DNA from: Terriglobia bacterium
GTDB lineage: Bacteria > Acidobacteriota > Terriglobia > UBA7540
Reading direction: 5' to 3'
Assembly: GCA_022866195.1 (NCBI GenBank)
Contig: JALHUF010000192.1
Span: 1 to 5,724, forward strand
DNA length: 5,724 nt
A model generated the notes under the pieces. It searched no databases, was not told the origin of the DNA, and worked only from the letters and a program-made list of their open reading frames with translations. Position numbers and translations under genes: made by a program. Of this stretch, positions 1 through 5,724 are shown in pieces; position 1 is the stretch's first letter, and the number at the start of each line of letters is the position of its first letter.

Positions 1-2
1 CC

Positions 3-350
3 GCCACTCTCTACCGCAAGGCGACTCTGGGATGCATCAGTTGCGGCGACTGTATCCAGGAACACCTGAGTTACGCAGGCTGCTCCATGCGCTGGTGCTA
101 CAAGGAACTGCGCAACGGCCCGTGCGGAGGCTCACGGATTGACGGGAGCTGCGAGGCTCGCCCCGAGCTTCCCTGCATCTGGAACACGATCTACCTCGCC
201 ACGCTCGTCCTGGGCGAGGACCCGAAGAAATTCGCGCGCACGCTGGTTCCTCCCCGCGACTGGTGCCTGGACGATACTAACGCCTTGGCCAATCGTCTGG
301 CCGGGCTGGACAACCTCTGCAAGAGAACGGAAATGCACGTCGGGGGATGA
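3..350 (+). CDS. Methylene-THF reductase C-terminal (MetV-type) cysteine-rich domain protein, 5'-truncated
   Basis: The reading frame is open from the left edge (codons from base 3) to the TGA at 348-350, so only the last 115 residues are seen; the first in-frame ATG at 87 lies inside the domain and is not the start. The visible part has a CxxCxxC cluster (codons at 33, 42 and 51), further cysteines at 81 and 96, then LRNGPCGGS (codons 108-134) and DGSCE. This order is the hallmark of the methylene-tetrahydrofolate reductase C-terminal domain (Pfam MTHFR_C), found as separate MetV proteins in acetogens or fused to MetF. The cysteines probably bind a metal; MetV of acetogens is reported to carry iron-sulfur clusters. 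The inferred role is as partner in interconverting methylene-THF and methyl-THF. The methyltransferase gene that follows suits this. Whether it is MetV alone or a MetF-MetV fusion cannot be seen here. The family call is firm, the exact reaction less so. Confidence 0.82.
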   Translation, partial: ATLYRKATLGCISCGDCIQEHLSYAGCSMRWCYKELRNGPCGGSRIDGSCEARPELPCIWNTIYLATLVLGEDPKKFARTLVPPRDWCLDDTNALANRLAGLDNLCKRTEMHVGG

Positions 351-373
351 GACTCGGAAGGGAGTGGAACGAC

Positions 374-1177
374 ATGTTCATCATCGGTGAGCTCCTCAAT
401 TGCACGCGCAAGCGCGTCGGCGCAGCGGCGCAGAACAGAGATGCCGAGTACATCAAGGAGATCTCGCACAATCAGGTGAATGCCGGAGCGAACGTGCTGG
501 ACGTGAATGGCGGCATCCCCGGGCAGGAAGTGGAATGCCTGAGCTGGCTGGTGAATGTCGTGCAGGAGGCACTGGAAATTCCTCTCTGCCTGGATAGCGC
601 CGACGTGGTAGCCCTGAAGAGCGCGCTGCCCCTGTGCAAGCAGCGACCCATGATCAACTCCATCACGGATGAGCTGGCCCGTTACCAAGCGGTGCTTCCT
701 CTGCTTAAGGAGTATCACGCCAAGGTGATCGCCCTCTGCATGGGCGCGGCGGGGCCACCTACCGGCGTGGAGGACCGCGTCGCCACTGCCTGCCGCCTGG
801 TAGACGGACTCACCGGGGAGGGAATCGCGCTGGACGATATCTATGTTGACCTCTGTGTGTTACCGGCTAGCACCGGCTCCGAACACGGGAAGGCTCTGTT
901 GGAAGCGATCGGCCAGGTCCGGGGGCGCTATCCAGGCGTACACATCAGCGCGGGGGTGAGCAACGTCTCCTACGGCCTGCCGGAGCGCAAGCTGCTCAAT
1001 GAGGTCTTTCTGCTGCTGCTGATGGCGCGAGGGCTGGATGCCGCCATCGTCGATCCGTGTGACCGACAGTTGATGCTGAATATCAAGGCGGCGGAAGCGC
1101 TGCTGGGGCGTGACGAATACTGTGTAGAATATATCCGCGCTTACCGGGAAGGGAAACTGGGGCTGCCCGCCGCTTGA
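374..1177 (+). CDS. Pterin-binding methyl-THF:corrinoid methyltransferase, AcsE/MtgA-like
   Basis: A 267-residue TIM-barrel protein of the pterin-binding (DHPS-like) family, close in length to AcsE of acetogens (about 262). AcsE-type enzymes transfer the N5-methyl group between methyl-THF and a corrinoid protein; MtgA-type relatives run it in the demethylating direction. The visible signature is an MFIIGE start like the family's MLIIGE, then VLDVN, CLDS (D74), MINS (N95), YVD (D159) and SNVS (N197). These match in order and nearly in number the folate-site residues D75, N96, D160 and N199 of Moorella AcsE. The ATG at 374 is chosen because the protein then begins at the family's N-terminus and has a purine-rich GGAAGGGAG 9 bases upstream. 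An in-frame ATG at 347 would add 9 residues and overlap the preceding stop as ATGA. The methyl direction cannot be told from sequence. No cobalamin domain is fused to it. It could also be a MetH-like folate module, given the next gene. Confidence 0.88.
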   Translation: MFIIGELLNCTRKRVGAAAQNRDAEYIKEISHNQVNAGANVLDVNGGIPGQEVECLSWLVNVVQEALEIPLCLDSADVVALKSALPLCKQRPMINSITDELARYQAVLPLLKEYHAKVIALCMGAAGPPTGVEDRVATACRLVDGLTGEGIALDDIYVDLCVLPASTGSEHGKALLEAIGQVRGRYPGVHISAGVSNVSYGLPERKLLNEVFLLLLMARGLDAAIVDPCDRQLMLNIKAAEALLGRDEYCVEYIRAYREGKLGLPAA

Positions 1178-1215
1178 TTTCAAGTGCTGCGGGTGTTCTT
1201 GCGGAAGGGGTGAGC

Positions 1216-1220
1216 AGGAG
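1216..1220 (+). promoter_or_regulatory. Shine-Dalgarno site for the homocysteine methyltransferase gene
   Basis: AGGAG lies 6 bases before the ATG at 1227, which decides for that start over the in-frame ATG at 1233. It lies in the 49-base gap after the AcsE-like gene, in which I see no convincing promoter or terminator. Confidence 0.7.
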
Positions 1221-1226
1221 ACAACG

Positions 1227-2111
1227 ATGAAGATGCTCGTTGCAGAACTGTTGGCACGCGGGCCTGTCATCACGGACGGTGCCTTGGGGACTCAATTGCA
1301 GGCGCGCGGTCTGGCGACGGTGGAATGTCCCGACACCTGGAACCTCTCGCACCCAGACCGGGTTGAGGAGGTCGCGCGCGCTTACGTGGAGGCGGGAAGC
1401 GACATCATCTTGGCCAACACCTTCCGGGCTAACCGCGTAGCCTTGGCAGGCTACGGGTTGGCGGACAGGGTGGAGGAAATCAATCGGGCTGGCGTCGAGA
1501 TCGCACGCCGCGCTGCAGCCGGGCGGGCCAAAGTGTTTGCCTCGTGCGGCCCGAGCGGCAAGATGTTGATGACGGGCGAAGTCAGCGAAGATGACCTGCG
1601 GTGGGCGTTTGCAGAGCAGGCGCGGTCGGCGGTCGCGGCCGGAGCGGATGGGATGGCCGTCGAGACCATGGCGGACTTGGCTGAGGCGAGGCTGGCTGTC
1701 GCTGCCGCGTGTGAGGTAGGCCTGCCTGTGGTAGCTTCCATGGTTTTTGACTCGGGCAGGGACAAGGACCGGACGATGATGGGCACGACGCCGGAGCAAG
1801 CCGCCAAGGAGTTGACGGCCGCCGGCGCGGACGTCATCGGCGCAAACTGCGGATTGGGAATTGCCGGCTACGTTCCCATCTGCCGCCGCCTGCGCGCTGC
1901 AACTGATCGACCAATTTGGATCAAGCCGAACGCCGGGCTGCCCGAAATGGTCGAGGGACGCGCAGTCTACCGAACGACGCCGGAGGAATTCGCCAGCTTC
2001 GTGCCTGCCCTGCTGGAGGCGGGTGCGAGCTTCCTGGGCGGCTGTTGCGGTACCGGGCCGGAATTTGTCCGCGCCATGAAAGAGGTCATGCGAAGCTGGA
2101 AGCACCCGTAA
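1227..2111 (+). CDS. Stand-alone homocysteine S-methyltransferase domain protein (MetH N-terminal-like)
   Basis: A 294-residue protein that is essentially one homocysteine S-methyltransferase domain (Pfam S-methyl_trans), as in the first module of cobalamin-dependent methionine synthase and in betaine-homocysteine methyltransferase. Family features are the DGALGTQL loop near residue 17, ANTFRAN after the second barrel strand, the GANCG motif (C208) and the GGCCGT motif (C273, C274). These three cysteines are the zinc ligands that activate the thiol substrate, so the site looks intact. The reaction is transfer of a methyl group, from methylcobamide or another donor, to homocysteine or a similar thiol. 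The length is that of the domain alone, without the folate, cobalamin or activation domains of MetH. The preceding gene supplies a folate-type module and the following genes supply corrinoid methyltransferases. It may therefore be half of a split methionine synthase or a dedicated methyl acceptor enzyme. The family is certain; the true thiol is inferred. Confidence 0.88.
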   Translation: MKMLVAELLARGPVITDGALGTQLQARGLATVECPDTWNLSHPDRVEEVARAYVEAGSDIILANTFRANRVALAGYGLADRVEEINRAGVEIARRAAAGRAKVFASCGPSGKMLMTGEVSEDDLRWAFAEQARSAVAAGADGMAVETMADLAEARLAVAAACEVGLPVVASMVFDSGRDKDRTMMGTTPEQAAKELTAAGADVIGANCGLGIAGYVPICRRLRAATDRPIWIKPNAGLPEMVEGRAVYRTTPEEFASFVPALLEAGASFLGGCCGTGPEFVRAMKEVMRSWKHP

Positions 2112-2138
2112 GGATGCCGCAGGGTCGAGAGAATCCAT

Positions 2139-2888
2139 CTGCGCTTAAAACTCATCAGCTGCGAAATCTTTTACCGCGAGATGTGTGCCGCAGTGGCGCG
2201 GTCGCCACACACGGTGGACGTCGAGTTCCTCCCTAAAGGCCTGCACGATATCGGCAGCGCGGGCATGCTGGAACGCGTGCAGGCCGCGCTGGATCGCGTT
2301 GATCCAGCCACGCACGAGGCGGTGCTTTTCGGCTACGGGCTCTGCAACAACGGACTCGCAGGGCTCGTAGCGCGTTCGCTGACGCTGGTCGTGCCGCGAG
2401 CGCACGACTGCATCACGATGTTTTTTGGCAGCAAGGAGCGGTACCAGGACTACTTCCACAATCACCCAGGCGCCTACTGTGAGACCACGGGCTGGATTGA
2501 GCGCGGAGAAGTTGCGGGCGAATTGAAGCAGCTTTCGATTACCCATCAGGTCGGCATGGACCTGACCTACGATGAACTGGTGGCCAAGTACGGTGAAGAC
2601 AACGCGAAGTACCTTTACGAGACTCTCGGCGACTATACGAAACATTACACGCAATTCACCTTCATCGAAATGGGCGTCGAGCCCGACGGAACCTTCGAGC
2701 AGCGCACGCGCGAGGAGGCAGCACGGCGCGGCTGGAGATTCGAGAAGGTTGCTGGCGACCTGTCCATGATCCAGCGTCTGGTAGACGGTATTTGGGAGGA
2801 AAAAGAATTCCTGGTGGTCCCGCCGGGGTGGCGCGTGGTGGCCAAATACGACGAAGGCATCATCGCGGCTGAGGAGGTGAAACCGTGA
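2139..2888 (+). CDS. DUF1638 protein of unknown function, probable CTG start
   Basis: About 249 residues if started at CTG 2139, or 235 from the ATG at 2181. It matches the DUF1638 family as I remember it: an N-terminal RLKLISCEIFYRE stretch, VEFLPKGLHD, the FGYGLCNNG motif (cysteine 69 from CTG), VVPRAHDC (H89, C91) followed by FGSKERY, and GEDNAKYLYETLGDY. The conserved cysteines and histidine suggest metal or cofactor binding, but no function is established to my knowledge. Members are often found near corrinoid methyltransferase genes in methanogens and anaerobic bacteria, as here. The ATG at 2181 would remove the conserved LISCEIFYRE segment, which is in frame and open from base 2112. 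No ATG, GTG or TTG codon precedes it in that frame, and CTG 2139 stands exactly where relatives have Met. A weak GAGAGA lies 6 bases before CTG, while the ATG has no good site. The 3' end overlaps the next gene as GTGA, implying translational coupling. Confidence 0.82.
   Translation: MRLKLISCEIFYREMCAAVARSPHTVDVEFLPKGLHDIGSAGMLERVQAALDRVDPATHEAVLFGYGLCNNGLAGLVARSLTLVVPRAHDCITMFFGSKERYQDYFHNHPGAYCETTGWIERGEVAGELKQLSITHQVGMDLTYDELVAKYGEDNAKYLYETLGDYTKHYTQFTFIEMGVEPDGTFEQRTREEAARRGWRFEKVAGDLSMIQRLVDGIWEEKEFLVVPPGWRVVAKYDEGIIAAEEVKP
2873..2880 (+). promoter_or_regulatory. Strong Shine-Dalgarno site for URO-D methyltransferase A
   Basis: GGAGGTGA, a near-perfect anti-16S match, lies 4 bases before the GTG at 2885 and inside the last codons of the DUF1638 gene. 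It fixes the GTG as the start and is the strongest ribosome site in the window. Confidence 0.8.
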
Positions 2889-3895
2889 ACGGCCGCGAGC
2901 GAGTCTTGGCCATGCTGGAGGGGCGGCCCGCCGATCATCTCCCTGTAATGCCGATTACGATGATGTTCGCCGCCGACCGGATCGGCGTGAAATATCGGGA
3001 TTACGCCCTCGACTATCGCGTCCTGGCCGAAGCCCAGATTCGCACGGCGGAGGAATTCAACTTCGACCACGTCTCGTGCATTGCGGAAACGCGCGAGGCG
3101 CCCGACTGCGGTGCCGTCGTCGCGTACTTCGAGGATCAGCCCCCGTCGATTATTGAGAAGCAGGCCCTGCTGGCAGACAAGACCACCTTGGTCCGGCTGA
3201 AGCCTCCGGACCCTCTCGGTGGTGGGCGAATGCACGATCGCGTCCAAGGCATCGCCCTCCTGAAGGAACGGGTAGGGCGCGACAAAGCCGTGGAGGGATG
3301 GATCGAAGGTCCGTGCGGCGCGGGGGCCGACCTCCGCGGCATCAACACTCTGATGCTCGATTTCTATGATGACCCGGCCTTTGTGCGTGACCTGTTCGCC
3401 TTCGTGTTGGAAGTGGGAACAGGTTTTGCCCGCACGCAAATCGAGGCGGGCGCAGATATCATCGGCGTGGGTGATCCGGCGGCGTCTCTGGTGGGGCCCG
3501 GAATCTATGAGGAGTTTGTTTGGCCTTACGAGAAGAGATTGGTGGACAGCTTGCGCGCGATGGGCGCCCGCGTACGACTCCACATCTGCGGCAACACACG
3601 CCGGATTCTGGGGGGAATGGGCCGGCTGGGCTGCGATATCGTCGACCTGGATTCCCTTACTCCCCTCGCGGAGGCGCGCGAAACGATGGGACCGCAACAG
3701 GTTCTGCTCGGCAACATTGATCCCGTGCGCGTCTTGCGGGACGGAACGGCTGAATCCGTATATGACGCGGTGGCCGAATGCCATCGCCAAGCGGGCAGCT
3801 GCTACGTTGTGGGGGCGGGCTGCGAGATCCCCCGCGACACGCCGAAAGCCAATGTCCGCGCCCTGGCCGACTATGCGCGAGCGGCTAGGCCGTGA
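2885..3895 (+). CDS. Uroporphyrinogen-decarboxylase-superfamily cobamide methyltransferase (URO-D 'A')
   Basis: A 336-residue protein with the URO-D fold, the length of MtaA/MtbA-type methylcobamide:thiol methyltransferases. It begins RERVLAMLEGRPADHLPVMP, the usual N-terminus of these proteins, and has GWIEGP in mid-barrel, GVGDPAASLVGP, then HICGN (H233, C235) and GAGCEIPRDTP (C313). H233, C235 and C313 form the HxC...C zinc site of MtaA, MtbA and CmuA, which bind a thiol and exchange methyl with a corrinoid. True uroporphyrinogen decarboxylase lacks this and has an RQAGRY motif absent here, so a haem role is unlikely. The cysteine at 144 (EGPC) is unusual and also occurs in A-prime. The GTG start at 2885 overlaps the DUF1638 stop by four bases. 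The methyl donor and acceptor cannot be told from sequence; in bacteria without coenzyme M the partner may be a corrinoid protein passing methyl to THF. Confidence 0.86.
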   Translation: MNGRERVLAMLEGRPADHLPVMPITMMFAADRIGVKYRDYALDYRVLAEAQIRTAEEFNFDHVSCIAETREAPDCGAVVAYFEDQPPSIIEKQALLADKTTLVRLKPPDPLGGGRMHDRVQGIALLKERVGRDKAVEGWIEGPCGAGADLRGINTLMLDFYDDPAFVRDLFAFVLEVGTGFARTQIEAGADIIGVGDPAASLVGPGIYEEFVWPYEKRLVDSLRAMGARVRLHICGNTRRILGGMGRLGCDIVDLDSLTPLAEARETMGPQQVLLGNIDPVRVLRDGTAESVYDAVAECHRQAGSCYVVGAGCEIPRDTPKANVRALADYARAARP

Positions 3896-3927
3896 CGGGC
3901 ACGCGGCTCGATCGGGCTGACGCACAA

Positions 3928-3950
3928 CCTTGCACCTGGGGGGCGCAAGG
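3928..3950 (+). other. Small inverted repeat upstream of URO-D methyltransferase B
   Basis: CCTTGC (3928-3933) can pair with GCAAGG (3945-3950) around an 11-base G-rich loop, in the 66-base gap before URO-D B. No run of T follows, so it is not an intrinsic terminator. The right arm contains the AAGG that may serve as ribosome site for the ATG at 3962, so the hairpin could tune its translation. A six-base stem may also be chance. Confidence 0.25.
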
Positions 3951-3961
3951 GAAAAGAAGCG

Positions 3962-4996
3962 ATGAACTCTTTGGAAAGAGTGCGAGCCGTCCTGGCAGGT
4001 CAGATTCCTGACCGGGTTCCCGTGTGTCTCCACAATTTCATGCTGGCGGTCCGCGAGGCAGGTATTCCTATGGAGGAATACCGCCGCGATCCCGAGGCGA
4101 TTGCGCGAGTCCATTTGGAGGCGGTTGAGAAGTACGGTCACGACTGCATCATGGTCGACACTGACACGACGATGCTGGCCGAGGCCATGGGTGCAACCTC
4201 CGAGTGCGCGCCGGACGAGCCCGGCCGCATCGTCGCGCCGGCCATTCGGGGTCTGGACGAAGTCGGTCGCCTTAAGGTCGTCAATCCCGAGACCGACGGG
4301 CGCATTCCGGCGCTTCTTGAGGCGATCCGGATACTGGCCAGGCAGGTTGGCAACGAGGTGGCCATTCGTGGCAATGCTGACCAGGCGGCGTTTTCTCTGG
4401 CGTGCTTGGTTCGCGGCATCGAAGACTTCTTGATGGACTTGGCCTCGGACCCGGCGAACCCGGCTATCGGGCGGCTGCTCGAGGTCTGCTACGAAAGCCA
4501 CCTGGCGGTGCATCGCGCGCTCGTCAAGGCAGGTGCACATTTCACCTCGCTCGGCGATAGCCTGGGGGGACCGGACGTGATTTCACCGACAATGTACTCT
4601 CGGTTCGTTCGGCCTCATGAAGAGAGATTGGTCAGGCAACTCGCGGCGGAAGGTATTTTCACGGTCATCCACATTTGTGGTGACACCACCAAAATCCTTG
4701 ATTCATTTTCTCAGTACGACTTCTGCGGTTTTGAACTGGATTACAAGACCGATGCAGTAAAGGCCAAGAGTACGGTCGGAGCCCATCACGTCCTTTTCGG
4801 AAACGTCGATCCGAGCGGGGTTTTGGCGCGGGGCACACCTGAGGAAGTGCGCCAGAAAACGCGTGAACTGATTTCCGTCTGGAAGCCAGGGGGGCATTTC
4901 CTCCTGAATGCGGGCTGCGCACTCCCCACCTCGACTCCCTCGGAGAACCTTCACGCATTTGTTGCGACGGCGCGCGAGGAAGGCATCTATGACTAG
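3962..4996 (+). CDS. Uroporphyrinogen-decarboxylase-superfamily cobamide methyltransferase (URO-D 'B'), MtbA-like
   Basis: A 344-residue URO-D-fold protein, only distantly related to its neighbours A and A-prime. It begins SLERVRAVLAGQIPDRVPV and carries DTDTTMLAEAMGA (near residue 67), RGNADQAAFSLA, LGDSLGGPDVISP, HICGDT (H237, C239) and NAGCALPTSTP (C319). H237, C239 and C319 give the HxC...C zinc motif of MtaA/MtbA-type methylcobamide methyltransferases, so it should activate a thiol or otherwise exchange methyl with a corrinoid protein. The AEAMGA and NADQAAFSLA stretches resemble the typical MtbA branch more than A does. The start is ATG 3962; AAGGGA about 9 bases upstream is only a fair ribosome site. 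Its end overlaps the next gene by 8 bases. Sitting between two near-identical paralogues suggests that it works with them, perhaps as a complex, or on another corrinoid or substrate. The family is sure; substrates are unknown. Confidence 0.86.
   Translation: MNSLERVRAVLAGQIPDRVPVCLHNFMLAVREAGIPMEEYRRDPEAIARVHLEAVEKYGHDCIMVDTDTTMLAEAMGATSECAPDEPGRIVAPAIRGLDEVGRLKVVNPETDGRIPALLEAIRILARQVGNEVAIRGNADQAAFSLACLVRGIEDFLMDLASDPANPAIGRLLEVCYESHLAVHRALVKAGAHFTSLGDSLGGPDVISPTMYSRFVRPHEERLVRQLAAEGIFTVIHICGDTTKILDSFSQYDFCGFELDYKTDAVKAKSTVGAHHVLFGNVDPSGVLARGTPEEVRQKTRELISVWKPGGHFLLNAGCALPTSTPSENLHAFVATAREEGIYD
4976..4983 (+). promoter_or_regulatory. Shine-Dalgarno site for URO-D methyltransferase A-prime
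   Basis: GAGGAAGG lies 5 bases before the ATG at 4989, within the end of URO-D B. Together with the 8-base overlap of the two genes it points to translational coupling and supports this start. Confidence 0.65.
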
Positions 4997-5724
4997 CCGC
5001 GAACGCGTGTTGGCGATGCTGGGAGGACGGCCTGTTGACCATCTTCCCTGCATGCCAATCACCATGATGTTCGCTGCCGACCGGATAGGCGCCACGTATC
5101 GGGCGTATGCCACCGATCACCGCGTTCTGGTTGACGCCCAGATCCGCACGGCCGAGGAATTCAGTTTTGATTATGTATCTGCCATCTCCGATCCGGCGCG
5201 CGAGGCGGCGGACTGTGGGGCCACAGTCGTGTATTTCGACGATCAGCCGCCGGCGATTGACGAAACCCGCGCTCGCCTAGCCGACAAGACCCAACTAACG
5301 CGCCTGAAAGCCCCCGAGCCGCTCAGTGGCGGGCGTATGCACGACCGCGTCCGCGCCGCCGCGCTTTTCAAGGAACGCGTCGGGAAAGAGAAGTTAATCG
5401 AAGGCTGGATCGAGGGCCCCTGCGCCGAGGCGGCGGACCTGCGCGGCATCAACACCCTGATGCTTGATTTCTACGACGACCCGGTGTTTGTCCGTGACCT
5501 CTTCGAGTTTGTCGTGGAGATGGAGCTGCCTTTTGCCCGGGTCCAGGTTGAGGCGGGCGTGGACCTGATGGGCGTCGGCGACGCGGCCGCGTCGCTGGTG
5601 GGGCCGGCCATCTACGAAGAGTTTGTCTGGCCTTACGAGAAGAAACTCGTTGACGGGCTACACGCCATGGGCACACGCGTGCGTCTGCACATTTGCGGGA
5701 ATACTCGCCGCATCCTGGCGGGGA
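4989..5724 (+). CDS. Uroporphyrinogen-decarboxylase-superfamily cobamide methyltransferase (URO-D 'A-prime'), 3'-truncated
   Basis: Open from ATG 4989 to the right edge, giving 245 residues without a stop. Hand alignment with URO-D A over the shared length shows about three quarters identical residues, with one extra residue near position 69. Shared stretches include RERVLAML, MPITMMFAADRIG, AQIRTAEEF, GGRMHDRV, EGWIEGPC, DLRGINTLMLDFYDDP, EEFVWPYEK and RVRLHICGNTRRIL. The first two zinc ligands are visible as H234 and C236. The third cysteine, expected near residue 314, lies beyond the window. The role should match A: methyl exchange between a corrinoid and a zinc-bound thiol or other acceptor. 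Differences cluster in residues 65-100 (SDPAREAAD against AETREAPD; IDETRAR against IIEKQAL) and 183-189, which may alter substrate or partner choice. It begins with an 8-base overlap on the stop of URO-D B. Whether the gene is intact beyond 5724 is unknown. Confidence 0.85.
   Translation, partial: MTSRERVLAMLGGRPVDHLPCMPITMMFAADRIGATYRAYATDHRVLVDAQIRTAEEFSFDYVSAISDPAREAADCGATVVYFDDQPPAIDETRARLADKTQLTRLKAPEPLSGGRMHDRVRAAALFKERVGKEKLIEGWIEGPCAEAADLRGINTLMLDFYDDPVFVRDLFEFVVEMELPFARVQVEAGVDLMGVGDAAASLVGPAIYEEFVWPYEKKLVDGLHAMGTRVRLHICGNTRRILAG

Noticed and set aside
347..373. Upstream ATG at 347 as start of the AcsE-like protein (ATGA overlap).
   Set aside because: The extra nine residues precede the family's usual MxIIGE N-terminus, and ATG 374 has a better-spaced ribosome site; not fully excluded.
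1173..1184. Palindrome CTTGATTTCAAG at the end of the AcsE-like gene as a terminator.
   Set aside because: The stem is only four to five pairs, AT-rich, overlaps the stop codon and has no following T run.
1083..2138. A 351-codon minus-strand open frame opposite the homocysteine methyltransferase gene.
   Set aside because: It is a shadow of a gene with intact family motifs; the translation is rich in Arg, Pro and His with no recognisable domain.
3928..3950. Inverted repeat before URO-D B as an intrinsic terminator.
   Set aside because: It is followed by GAAAAGAAG rather than a T tract and lies inside what looks like one operon.
2645..4540. A 631-codon open frame on the minus strand opposite DUF1638, URO-D A and URO-D B.
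   Set aside because: It is antisense to three well-recognised genes, its translation resembles no family, and long antisense open frames are expected in GC-rich coding DNA.
2885..5724. The three URO-D-fold proteins as haem-pathway uroporphyrinogen decarboxylase (HemE).
   Set aside because: The RQAGRY motif is missing, HxC...C zinc ligands are present in A and B (A-prime is cut before its last cysteine), and the surrounding genes are one-carbon methyltransferases.

Overview
The window is a densely packed, GC-rich (by eye around 60%), single-direction run of seven plus-strand genes, all connected with one-carbon, corrinoid and tetrahydrofolate (THF) chemistry. Gene gaps are short or negative: two overlaps (GTGA at 2885-2888; 8 bases at 4989-4996) and gaps of 23 to 66 bases. 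Everything fits one operon whose promoter and terminator lie outside the window. Codon use looks uniform, with no IS elements, tRNA, rRNA or CRISPR. The gene set suggests an anaerobic or facultative bacterium, probably uncultured, that demethylates a methylated substrate or runs part of the methyl branch of the Wood-Ljungdahl pathway. I cannot assign a phylum.

Layout: (1) the C-terminal part of a methylene-THF reductase / MetV-type cysteine-rich protein, cut by the left edge (to 350); (2) an AcsE/MtgA-like pterin-binding methyltransferase (374-1177); (3) a stand-alone homocysteine S-methyltransferase domain with its three zinc cysteines (1227-2111); (4) a DUF1638 protein of unknown function, apparently starting at a CTG codon (2139-2888); (5) a uroporphyrinogen-decarboxylase-superfamily (URO-D) methyltransferase, here 'A' (2885-3895); (6) a second, divergent URO-D methyltransferase, 'B' (3962-4996); (7) a third, 'A-prime', about three quarters identical to A and cut by the right edge (4989-5724).

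Inferred working model: the URO-D proteins carry the HxC...C zinc motif of MtaA/MtbA/CmuA-type cobamide methyltransferases (the third cysteine of A-prime lies beyond the window) and so are likely to move methyl groups to or from a corrinoid protein. The AcsE-like protein would exchange the methyl group between corrinoid and THF, the MetV-like protein would link methyl-THF to methylene-THF, and the homocysteine-methyltransferase domain could send methyl groups to a thiol. No corrinoid-binding protein and no reductive activator is present, so they must be encoded elsewhere. The most notable points are the A-B-A-prime URO-D array, the DUF1638 gene translationally coupled to it with a probable non-AUG start, and the two MetH-like catalytic modules lying side by side as separate genes.
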